Of a stretch of DNA of 64,000 bases, positions 18,769 to 26,146 are shown piece after piece. This DNA is from Flavobacterium sp. ACN6 (GTDB taxonomy: Bacteria > Bacteroidota > Bacteroidia > Flavobacteriales > Flavobacteriaceae), in assembly GCF_002304005.1 (NCBI RefSeq), contig NZ_MRCQ01000002.1:372001-436000 (forward strand), given 5' to 3'. A program made the position numbers and the translations under genes. Every line of letters begins with the position of its first letter. Within the stretch, counting starts at the first letter, position 1. The notes beneath the pieces were generated by a model, which was given only the letters and a program-made list of their open reading frames with translations, did not search any database and was not told the origin of the DNA.

Positions 18769-18801
18769 AAACCCGACAGGTTTTAAAAACCTGTCGGGTT
18801 T
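18769..18801. terminator. Palindromic bidirectional terminator (CCCGACAGG family)
   Basis: AAACCCGACAGGTTTT and AAAACCTGTCGGGTTT form a near-perfect 16-base stem between the convergent GH97 and aldo/keto reductase genes. A/T flanks on both sides suit termination in either direction. It is the perfect form of the palindrome at 15275-15307. Confidence 0.75.
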
Positions 18802-18822
18802 AAAATATAAGGGGTAAAAAAA

Positions 18823-19779
18823 TTATGCTAAAATCTTTTCAATCGCATTCAATTCATCATGCGAAAATTCAGTATTCTCCAAACAATCAATATTATTACA
18901 CAATTGTTTTACCGAACTCGCACCAATTAAAACCGATGTAATTCGTTTGTCTTTTTGCAGCCAAGCCAAAGCCATTTGTGCCAAAGATTGGTTTCTATTC
19001 TGAGCAATTTCATTCAGCTGCATTAATTTCTGAATTCTTTCTGCCGTTACCTCATCTTCTTTCAAATGTCCGTTCGGATTATGCGCTCTGGAGTTTTCTG
19101 GAATTCCCTTTAAATATTTATCTGTTAAAAGTCCTTGTGCCAAAGGCGAAAAGGCGATACAGCCCACTCCTTTTTCTTCCAAAACATCTAACAAACCATT
19201 TTCTACCCAGCGTTCCAGCATTGAATATTTGGCTTGGTGAATCAAACACGGCGTTCCCAGTTGTTTCAAAACATCAACCGCAGCTCGAGTCTGCTCAGCC
19301 GAATAATTACTAATGCCGACATACAAAGCTTTGCCGCTTCTTACGGCGTAATCTAAAGCCTGCATGGTTTCTTCAATTGGCGTTTCGGGATCTGGGCGGT
19401 GTGAATAAAAAATATCGACATAATCGACTTTCATTCTCTTTAAACTCTGGTCTAAACTGGATAATAAGTATTTACGAGAACCCCAATCTCCATAAGGTCC
19501 ATCCCACATGGTGTAGCCGGCTTTTGTCGAAATGATGATTTCATCACGCAGATTTCCCTGAAAATTATGCCAGAGAATTTTACCAAAATTAGTTTCTGCA
19601 GAACCCGGAACCGGCCCGTAATTATTGGCCAGATCAAAATGGGTGATTCCTTTATCAAAAGCCTCTACAGCAATACTTTCGGCATTATCAAAATTATCTA
19701 CAGATCCGAAGTTATGCCATAATCCTAAAGAAATTTCAGGTAACAATAACCCGCTTTTTCCACATCTGTTATATTTCAT
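18823..19779 (-). CDS. Aldo/keto reductase, YghZ-like
   Basis: This is a 318-residue cytoplasmic NAD(P)H-dependent oxidoreductase of the TIM-barrel aldo/keto reductase superfamily. The tetrad is readable: Asp in THFDLANNYGP (Asp49, Tyr54), Lys in IISTKAGYTMWDGPYGDWGSRK (Lys86 region) and His in IFYSHRPDPETP. The TMWDGPYGDWGSRKYLLSSLDQS tract, read as shorter motifs around residues 89-111, resembles L-glyceraldehyde-3-phosphate reductases of the YghZ group. It has no signal peptide and lies outside the mannan operons on the opposite strand. A role in aldose reduction or methylglyoxal detoxification is possible; the substrate is not evident. Confidence 0.9.
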   Translation of the reverse strand: MKYNRCGKSGLLLPEISLGLWHNFGSVDNFDNAESIAVEAFDKGITHFDLANNYGPVPGSAETNFGKILWHNFQGNLRDEIIISTKAGYTMWDGPYGDWGSRKYLLSSLDQSLKRMKVDYVDIFYSHRPDPETPIEETMQALDYAVRSGKALYVGISNYSAEQTRAAVDVLKQLGTPCLIHQAKYSMLERWVENGLLDVLEEKGVGCIAFSPLAQGLLTDKYLKGIPENSRAHNPNGHLKEDEVTAERIQKLMQLNEIAQNRNQSLAQMALAWLQKDKRITSVLIGASSVKQLCNNIDCLENTEFSHDELNAIEKILA

Positions 19780-19852
19780 TGTTTTAGTTTAAGGTTATAG
19801 TTTAATAGGTTTTAAAGGTAAAAAAAAGTAATAAATAAAGTTGCTTTTTTTT

Positions 19853-20180
19853 AATCTCGCAAAGGCGCAGTCCCGAGCCTTTGGGAGCAAAGTTATTTAA
19901 GTTTTAAAATGAATAGCGTCCAGCTTTAGCTGGATGGAGATATAAACGCAAACCAAAGGGCTTTAGCCAAACCTGTAAAGTTTGGCTAAAGCCCTTTTTT
20001 GATCCAATCGTATTCCCCTAGCTAAAGCTAGGGGCTATGCATAAATTATAAATCACCACGACCCAAGCGATAGCAAACTAGCGAAGCAATTCACAATTTT
20101 TTAAACAATCAATTCGTGAATTCGTGGCAAAAAAAACCTTTGCTTCTTTGAACCTCTGCAACTTTGCACCTCAAAAAAAC
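19853..20180. repeat. Gene-free stretch packed with short palindromic repeats
   Basis: This 400-base gap (19780-20180) has no gene. It holds TCCAGCTTTAGCTGGA (19919-19934), a long stem AAAGGGCTTTAGCCAAAC/GTTTGGCTAAAGCCCTTT (19955-19997) and CCCCTAGCTAAAGCTAGGGG (20015-20034). All share a GCTTTAGC/GCTAAAGC core. On either side are degenerate CGCAAAGGCGCAG-like and TTTGCTTCTTTGAAC-like tracts (19857-19870; 20140-20174) and AATTCGTGAATTCGTGG (20112-20128). These look like several small repeat families inserted side by side. Confidence 0.75.
19955..20000 (+). terminator. Strong hairpin with T-tract
   Basis: An 18-base perfect stem with a 7-base loop (CTGTAAA) is followed by a run of T on the plus strand. 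It is structurally a rho-independent terminator, although no plus-strand gene ends just before it, so it may be present as a repeat rather than as the terminator of a particular gene. Confidence 0.55.
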
Positions 20181-22478
20181 CTATTCTTTTATCTCAAAAC
20201 CACTTTCCAAACCTTTATCAGAGCTTCCTCCAACCATGATTTTAAAAGTTCCAGGTTCAACTAAATAATTCCCATCGTTGTCATAAAAACCAAGTTCCTT
20301 GTCAGTCAATGTAAAAGAAACAGTTTTAGTTTCTCCTTTCTTCAAATTCACCAATTCAAAGCCTTTTAATTCTTTTATTGGGCGAATGATACTTGCAAAT
20401 TCATCATGAATATACAATTGCACAACTTCTTTTCCGTCGTAGTTTCCAGAGTTTGTAACGGCAATACTAACCTGAACTTTTTCTCCTTTTGCAAAAGCAG
20501 TTTTATTTATCTTCAAGTCTTTATAATCAAATTTGGTATAACTCAAACCAAAACCAAACGGAAACTGAGGCGTTTTTTCCACATCCATATAATGCGACCA
20601 AAAAACGTTTTTATCACTGTCAATTGGTCTTCCTGTACTGTATTTGTTATAATAAATCGGCACCTGACCCACATTTCTAGGAAATGACATAGGCAGTTTT
20701 CCACTTGGGTTATAATCACCGTATAAAACCTGTGCAACCGCATTTCCAGTCTGCGTTCCCAAATGCCAAGCCTCAACAATTGCTGGTACATTTCCTGCTG
20801 CCCACGGAATACTCAACGGACGACCGTTATTTAAAACCAAAACTACATTCGGATTCACTTTGTAAATTTCCTCTAATAATTCCTGCTGCAATCCTGGCAG
20901 ATTCAGATCTGTTCTGCTTCTTCCCTCACCGCTTTGAAAACCGTATTCCCCTAAAACCATTACCACAACATCGGCATTTTTGGCTGCTTTTTTTGCTGCT
21001 TCAAATCCGCTTTTATCTGTAGTATTAAAAACTGTCTCAGTTAAAAACGTTGCTTTTTGTTTCAATAAATCAACTCCTTTTTCAAACGTCAGCTGATTGT
21101 CTTTGTATTGCTGCATTCCCTCTAAAACAGAAACCGCAGTATCATCAGAAGCCGCAATTCTCCAGCTTCCCAACGGACTGTTTTTATCATTTGCCAAAGC
21201 GCCAATCAAAGCAATTTTCTGTCCTGATTTTTTTAACGGCAATAAATTCTTTTCGTTTTTCAATAAAACGATTGATTTTTTCGCCATGTCCAAAACGCCT
21301 TCGTTGTTGGCTTTACTTCCCACAACTTCTTTTTCACGTTTTTCATCGCAATATCGGTACGGATCATCAAATAATCCTAACTCAAATTTTACACGAAGAA
21401 TTCTACGAACAGCATCATCAACCAAAGCCTCTTTTACTTTTCCGGTTTTTACTAAATCAACCAATTTCGCAACATACAAATACGATTCCATATCCATATC
21501 AGAACCCGCAATTACCGCTTTTGCAGTGGCGTCGGCTTCGTCTTTTGCGTAACCGTGTGCAATCATTTCGCGAACCGAAGCATAATCAGAAATTACAAAT
21601 CCGTCAAACTTCCATTTTCCTTTCAAAATATCTCTTTGTAAAAAAGCATTTCCAGTCGCAGGAACGCCATTTAGGGTATTAAACGAATTCATAAACGTAC
21701 GAACTCCAGCTTCTACCGTTGCTTCAAAAGGCGGTAAAACCGAATTATACAATTTAGAATTACTGATATCTACAATATTATATTCCAATCCAGCCTCGAC
21801 ATAACCGTAAGCTGCAAAATGTTTTGCACAAGCCGCAATCGTATTTACTTTTTGAAGATCTGCAACAGTTTCTCCCTGAAAACCTTTTACTCGCGCATAT
21901 CCCACTTTACTTCCTAAATACGGATCTTCACCCGCACCCTCCATCACACGTCCCCAGCGCGCATCATTTGCCACATCGACATTCGGGCCAAAAGTCCAGT
22001 TAATTCCAGATGCCGAAGCTTCATCAGCCGCAATAGCTGCCGACTTTTTAATCGCTTCCAAATCCCAGCTCGCAGCTTCTGCCAACGGAATCGGACTTAA
22101 CGTTTTATAACCATGTATTACGTCAAACCCAATAATTAACGGAATTCCCAAACGCGTTTCTTCCACCGCAATTTTCTGTACGGCACGAACTTCTTTCACC
22201 CCGCGAACTGTCAGCATCGAACCAACTAGTCCTTTTCTTAAATGTTCGTATTTCAATTCAGCTGATCCGCCTTTTGGAGCCGGCCCCGTTACATCCCAAA
22301 AACCGTTGTATTGGTTCATCTGTCCTACCTTTTCTTCCAGCGTCATTAACGGTAAAAGCAAATCTATACGCTGCTCAACAGTTTTATTTTTATCCAGATA
22401 CGGCTTTTTTTGTGCATTCATATTTCCAACAGTAAAAAGGGCAAAAACCCCAATAGTTATTATTTTTTTATTTTTCAT
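20181..22478 (-). CDS. bglX: GH3 beta-glucosidase (BglX type)
   Basis: This 765-residue periplasmic exo-glycosidase has a signal peptide to about residue 23 (GNMNAQ). The domains in order are the GH3 N-terminal barrel, with KHFAAYG (219-225) and nucleophile Asp298 in GFVISDYASV; the GH3 C-terminal alpha/beta sandwich, with SIVLLKNEKNLLPL; and the fibronectin-III-like domain, ending GSSDKGLESGFEIKE. The length equals that of E. coli BglX. It probably removes terminal beta-1,4-glucose from glucomannan oligosaccharides; beta-mannosidase or beta-xylosidase activity cannot be excluded. The minus-strand leader carries ACTAACTAAACCA before the ATG. A 303-base repeat-rich gap separates it from the esterase genes upstream. 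Confidence 0.93.
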   Translation of the reverse strand: MKNKKIITIGVFALFTVGNMNAQKKPYLDKNKTVEQRIDLLLPLMTLEEKVGQMNQYNGFWDVTGPAPKGGSAELKYEHLRKGLVGSMLTVRGVKEVRAVQKIAVEETRLGIPLIIGFDVIHGYKTLSPIPLAEAASWDLEAIKKSAAIAADEASASGINWTFGPNVDVANDARWGRVMEGAGEDPYLGSKVGYARVKGFQGETVADLQKVNTIAACAKHFAAYGYVEAGLEYNIVDISNSKLYNSVLPPFEATVEAGVRTFMNSFNTLNGVPATGNAFLQRDILKGKWKFDGFVISDYASVREMIAHGYAKDEADATAKAVIAGSDMDMESYLYVAKLVDLVKTGKVKEALVDDAVRRILRVKFELGLFDDPYRYCDEKREKEVVGSKANNEGVLDMAKKSIVLLKNEKNLLPLKKSGQKIALIGALANDKNSPLGSWRIAASDDTAVSVLEGMQQYKDNQLTFEKGVDLLKQKATFLTETVFNTTDKSGFEAAKKAAKNADVVVMVLGEYGFQSGEGRSRTDLNLPGLQQELLEEIYKVNPNVVLVLNNGRPLSIPWAAGNVPAIVEAWHLGTQTGNAVAQVLYGDYNPSGKLPMSFPRNVGQVPIYYNKYSTGRPIDSDKNVFWSHYMDVEKTPQFPFGFGLSYTKFDYKDLKINKTAFAKGEKVQVSIAVTNSGNYDGKEVVQLYIHDEFASIIRPIKELKGFELVNLKKGETKTVSFTLTDKELGFYDNDGNYLVEPGTFKIMVGGSSDKGLESGFEIKE

Positions 22479-22512
22479 ATGTGTGGTTTAGTTAGTTTTT
22501 AAAAAAAAGATG

Positions 22513-22787
22513 CTAGCCCGAAGCTTCGGGACTGAGATACTAAGTTTCTTTTGGGCGTGTCCCGCTGAAAAAGCGGGTCGGGCTATCCGCTTCAAGTCCT
22601 CGCACTTCCTTCGTCAGGCTGTGGGCTTTCCACTTCTATCCCTCACGCGATTTACGGTAACGAGATCTTTCAATTTCAACACAATCTTGTCATCCTGAGG
22701 AACGAAAGATCACAAACTTTGGGTCTTAATTTCTTAGCTTCCACTTCGCTCAGCCTGACAAAAAAATCTAAAATCTAAAATCTAAAA
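22513..22787. repeat. Composite of three intergenic repeats plus short tandem repeat
   Basis: The gap between the sialate O-acetylesterase-like and GH3 genes holds no gene. It has the perfect palindrome CCCGAAGCTTCGGG (22517-22530), a hairpin CCCGCT/AGCGGG (22561-22577) inside a GGGCGTGTCCCGC-type element running to about 22645, and an element bounded by inverted TGTCATCCTGAG (22688-22699) and CTCAGCCTGACA (22749-22760). A seven-base unit AAAATCT is repeated at about 22763-22786, running into the stop codon of the esterase gene. Related sequence appears inside coding genes at 23091-23106 and 33248-33281. Confidence 0.8.
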
Positions 22788-24176
22788 TTCTGACGTAAAA
22801 CAAGAAGCTGGCAAATTCGCTTTATTAAACAAATCTGCCTGCGTTGTATTTCCCCAGGCGAACCTCACTTTTGCTGGATTTACTACTTTTTTACTGGTCA
22901 AAATCACTTCATTATTTTTAATCAAAGCTTCAGCCGGATAGAAAACTCCATCGGCTCCAGCCACTTCAAATTGATTTGATTTTTTGTCTTTAAAATACAA
23001 TCCCTCAGCATAATCAAAAGAAACTACCACTTTATTTTTCTCTACTTTAATTGCTTTAAAAAGTGGTCCGTTAACCAAATTTGAATTTAATCCCGACGCT
23101 TCGGGATAGGTTACTGCCAAAGCCAAATTAGCCAGACGAATTCCAACCGATTTTTTATTTTTAGGATGAATATCAATCGTATCCGAAATATCGCTGATAA
23201 CAACCATTCCCGTTTTTGAAACTTCTTTTAATAATTTTCTTTGAGAATCTCTAACCGTTACATTTGAAAAATTGTTTGTTCCCGTTTTAAAAGGCGCAAT
23301 TTGAACATAATAAAAAGGGAAATCATCCTTCCATTCTTTTCTCCATGATGTGATTAAAGCACCTAAAGTTTTATCATAAACCAAAGAACCAACATTCGAT
23401 TCTCCCTGATACCAAAGCGTTCCAGCAATTTTAAATCCAATAATTGGATAAATCATGGCATTGTAAGCACGACCCGGCTGTCTTGGTCCGTATTCTTGTT
23501 CGTTTAGTTTTTTAGCATTTTCTAATAAAATAGGATCGTCATTAACAACTTTTTCAGGCATCCAGATTTCGGCTGGAGTGCCACCCCAGTTTGAAGAAAT
23601 CAATCCGATTGGAACATTTTTTAAATCATCGCGAAGGCGTTTAGCAAAAAAATAACCAACAGCACTGAAATTTTTCATCGATTCGGGAGTAGATTCTGTC
23701 CAGTTTCCCAATAAATTATTCTGCGGACTTTCAGCTGTTAATTTCGGAACCGTAAAAAAACGAATATTCGGATTTGCAGCATTTTTTGCTTCCTCTTCTC
23801 CATCGTCAATTCCCCAGCTTGCCGACATTTCCATGTTCGATTGTCCAGAACAAAGCCAGACTTCTCCAATTAAAATATTTTTTAAAACCACTTCATTATA
23901 TCCTTTTATAGAAATGGTAAAAGGTCCGCCCGCTTCTGGTGTTTTAACAGTGATTTCCCATTTCGCCTGATTATTGGCCACGGTTTTATATTCTTGATCG
24001 TTCCATCCAGAAACCAATTTAATTTCTTCTTTCGGATTGGCCCAACCCCAAATTTTCACTTCAGAGTTGCGCTGTAAAACCATATTGTCACTAAAAATAT
24101 TCGGAAGCGAAACGTTTGCCATCATAGTACTGGAAATCAATAGAAAGAAAACAAACTTAAAAATATTATTTTTCAT
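22782..24176 (-). CDS. Sialate O-acetylesterase-like SGNH carbohydrate esterase
   Basis: This 464-residue secreted esterase has a signal peptide ending about residue 21 (MMANVS). The catalytic serine is in the block-I motif WLCSGQSNMEMS. The SSNWGGTPAEIW and WYQGESNVG motifs (about 193-205 and 255-263) are typical of the SASA/DUF303 family. A beta-sandwich domain is at the C-terminus. The family removes acetyl groups from sugars; here acetylated mannan is the likely target because sialidase genes are absent. Its start overlaps the end of the CE2-like gene by 11 bases, showing co-translation. An in-frame palindrome at 23091-23106 encodes part of a loop (see findings). Confidence 0.87.
   Translation of the reverse strand: MKNNIFKFVFFLLISSTMMANVSLPNIFSDNMVLQRNSEVKIWGWANPKEEIKLVSGWNDQEYKTVANNQAKWEITVKTPEAGGPFTISIKGYNEVVLKNILIGEVWLCSGQSNMEMSASWGIDDGEEEAKNAANPNIRFFTVPKLTAESPQNNLLGNWTESTPESMKNFSAVGYFFAKRLRDDLKNVPIGLISSNWGGTPAEIWMPEKVVNDDPILLENAKKLNEQEYGPRQPGRAYNAMIYPIIGFKIAGTLWYQGESNVGSLVYDKTLGALITSWRKEWKDDFPFYYVQIAPFKTGTNNFSNVTVRDSQRKLLKEVSKTGMVVISDISDTIDIHPKNKKSVGIRLANLALAVTYPEASGLNSNLVNGPLFKAIKVEKNKVVVSFDYAEGLYFKDKKSNQFEVAGADGVFYPAEALIKNNEVILTSKKVVNPAKVRFAWGNTTQADLFNKANLPASCFTSEF
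23091..23106. repeat. Repeat palindrome TCCCGACGCTTCGGGA inside coding sequence
   Basis: This 16-base near-palindrome lies inside the esterase gene, in frame, and encodes the PEAS of TYPEASGLN. It differs by one base from the core of the intergenic palindrome at 22517-22530. It may be a remnant of a repeat captured by the gene. Confidence 0.5.
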
Positions 24177-25260
24177 TTAGCAGCTTTTTTAAAAACGGAG
24201 CATACTGATCAGCCATAACTTTTTGATCTGCAACGTCTGGATGCCCTAAACAACCTTTTGGAGTCATCGGCTTAAATTTGAAAATCTGAATTGTTTTGTG
24301 TGTTTTATCAGTATCAAATGCTGCTTTCACTTTATTTAAACAATCTTCAAAAACAACTCCTCTATCGCCGCCAACCATCGGACTGTTTGTGATCACAATC
24401 TGCGCATTCGGATTATGTTCGTACAGCATTTTTATGAAGTTGATGTAATTCGAAATATACTTTTCAGGATTAAAAGGCAGGCGCTCTTTTTTTCCGTCTC
24501 CACCAGAAAAATCATTGGTTCCTAAAGCAATACTTATAATGTCGGGCTCAAAAGCAAAATCATATTTTGGTTTTGATTTATCTTTTGTCAAATATAAATT
24601 TTGATAAACATCCGGCATTATGGCTTCGTCTTTGTTTTCATCATTCCAGTTACGGTACATTCCTATTCCTGAAACCGAGCTTACTAAATAATTCACATCA
24701 ATTTCTCTCGAAAGTATAGGTCCATAGGCATAATATCCGTTATGATGATCGTGGTATTCGCCTTTATCGCAATCCACAGAATCACTGGCTGCGCCGCAAG
24801 TAATAGAATCGCCAATAAATTCTATTTTCTTTTTCTTCTTGAAAGAAATGGAAGTGAGTTTTGCCGTTGTTCCAGCAAACAAAATATTACCGCTTTGCGC
24901 TTCTGTATTTTTGTAAATATCTAAACGATGTTCTTTTTTATTTGAAGTAACTTTTATTGGAAACGATTGTGCAGCTCCTTTTTCTATTTTGATTTTTCCA
25001 AGATATTTCCCATCCAAAACTAAAGACACATAATTATGATGTTCATAAGAATCAACGCTTTGAAGTGAAATTGAACATTCATTTCCTGTAAAATTGAAAG
25101 ATACAGAAGAGGCCGTTCCGATCAAAATGACATTTTCATTTTGAAGTTTATCGATTCGGCCTTGATATAAAAAAGTTTTACTTGAATTCTGAGTTTGTGC
25201 AGTCGAAACAATCGAAAGCAGCAAAAACGAAATTAAAAGAGCTATTTTTTTGAGAAACAT
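24166..25260 (-). CDS. CE2-like SGNH acetyl esterase
   Basis: This 364-residue secreted esterase has a signal peptide to about residue 22 (VSTAQ). An N-terminal jelly-roll domain (about 25-140) is followed by an SGNH/GDSL domain, the architecture of carbohydrate esterase family 2. The catalytic Ser152 is in FIGDSITCG, the Asn block is GTNDFSGG (247-254), and His340 is in GHPDVADQ. CE2 enzymes remove acetyl groups from xylan or mannan, often from position 6. It is the first gene of the three-gene minus-strand run (CE2, SASA-type, GH3). With two different esterase folds side by side, an acetylated hemicellulose is a reasonable target. Confidence 0.88.
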   Translation of the reverse strand: MFLKKIALLISFLLLSIVSTAQTQNSSKTFLYQGRIDKLQNENVILIGTASSVSFNFTGNECSISLQSVDSYEHHNYVSLVLDGKYLGKIKIEKGAAQSFPIKVTSNKKEHRLDIYKNTEAQSGNILFAGTTAKLTSISFKKKKKIEFIGDSITCGAASDSVDCDKGEYHDHHNGYYAYGPILSREIDVNYLVSSVSGIGMYRNWNDENKDEAIMPDVYQNLYLTKDKSKPKYDFAFEPDIISIALGTNDFSGGDGKKERLPFNPEKYISNYINFIKMLYEHNPNAQIVITNSPMVGGDRGVVFEDCLNKVKAAFDTDKTHKTIQIFKFKPMTPKGCLGHPDVADQKVMADQYAPFLKKLLNEK

Positions 25261-25477
25261 AATTTATTTGTTAAATATAAATACGATTCACAAATATATT
25301 TGAAATGAAGTAGACAGAAAGATACTAAAATATCAAAAAGCAATAAAAAAACACCACATAAACACATCATTCAAAGTCTTACAGATGTTAATTCTTACAT
25401 TTTATAAAAAATTAATATCTTGAATCTGCAATTTACCACCTATCTTTATCGTTTAAACATTTTCTTACCTGCAAAAA

Positions 25478-25999
25478 ATGAAATCATTCCGCTATACATT
25501 ACTGCTTTCTGTTGTTTTACTTTTTTCTTTTACTTGTAAAAAAGAAGAAAAACAAAACAAAGTCACAATTAATAAAACTCGCACCGAAATCAGCGCCGAA
25601 ATTAACCGTGATTCGATTATTGTTTATGCTAAAAAATATTTGGGAACGCCTTACGTCTACGCCAGCAGTAATCCCAAAAAAGGGTTTGACTGTTCTGGTT
25701 TTGTGAGTTATGTATACAGTAATTTTGGACTGACTTTACCTAGAAGTTCAAGCGGTTATAAGAATTTAGGAACTGCTCTTAAACCTGAAGATTTTAAAGT
25801 GGGAGATATTTTGGTCTTTTACGGTTATAAAGACAGAACGGCTATTGGCCACCTCGGAATTATTTGCGAAGCCAACGGAATGCATTCTAAATTCATTCAT
25901 GCATCATCTGGAAAAGCGCAGCAAGTTACCATTACAGCGCTTGATACGGAACATTATACCAAACGTTTTTATAAATGTATTGATGTTTTGTCTAAATAG
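25478..25999 (+). CDS. NlpC/P60-family peptidoglycan hydrolase lipoprotein
   Basis: This 173-residue lipoprotein (lipobox FSFTC, Cys20) is followed by a Lys/Glu-rich linker and an NlpC/P60 domain (about 46-170). The catalytic Cys is in GFDCSGFVSYVY (around residue 71), and the His is in IGHLGIICE. Such enzymes cut the D-gamma-glutamyl-diaminopimelate bond in cell-wall peptides. The length fits a single-domain member. It is transcribed divergently from the esterase operon and convergently with an L,D-transpeptidase gene. Whether it is regulated by either is not evident. Confidence 0.92.
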   Translation: MKSFRYTLLLSVVLLFSFTCKKEEKQNKVTINKTRTEISAEINRDSIIVYAKKYLGTPYVYASSNPKKGFDCSGFVSYVYSNFGLTLPRSSSGYKNLGTALKPEDFKVGDILVFYGYKDRTAIGHLGIICEANGMHSKFIHASSGKAQQVTITALDTEHYTKRFYKCIDVLSK

Positions 26000-26031
26000 T
26001 TTTTTTTTTTTGCCGTTTCCATTAAATTTAT

Positions 26032-26138
26032 TTTCACGCAGTTTTAAAAAGATTTAAGCAGATACACGCAGATTTATTTATTTACAAAGTGTAAAAAATC
26101 TAATTAAATCTGCTTTAATCTGCCAAATCTGCGTGAAA
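26032..26138. repeat. Inverted repeat between convergent genes (TTTCACGCAG family)
   Basis: TTTCACGCAG (26032-26041) and CTGCGTGAAA (26129-26138) are perfect inverted ends. Inside, AGATTTAAGCAGAT (26050-26063) pairs with ATCTGCTTTAATCT (26108-26121) with one mismatch. The whole stretch can fold into one long hairpin and probably ends transcription from both sides. It resembles a dispersed flavobacterial repeat. Confidence 0.7.
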
Positions 26139-26146
26139 TTCATTTT

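Noticed and set aside
21050..21682. 210-codon open frame on the plus strand
   Set aside because: It lies wholly antisense to the GH3 gene, has no sensible domain or signal and reads like a shadow of GH3 codon usage.
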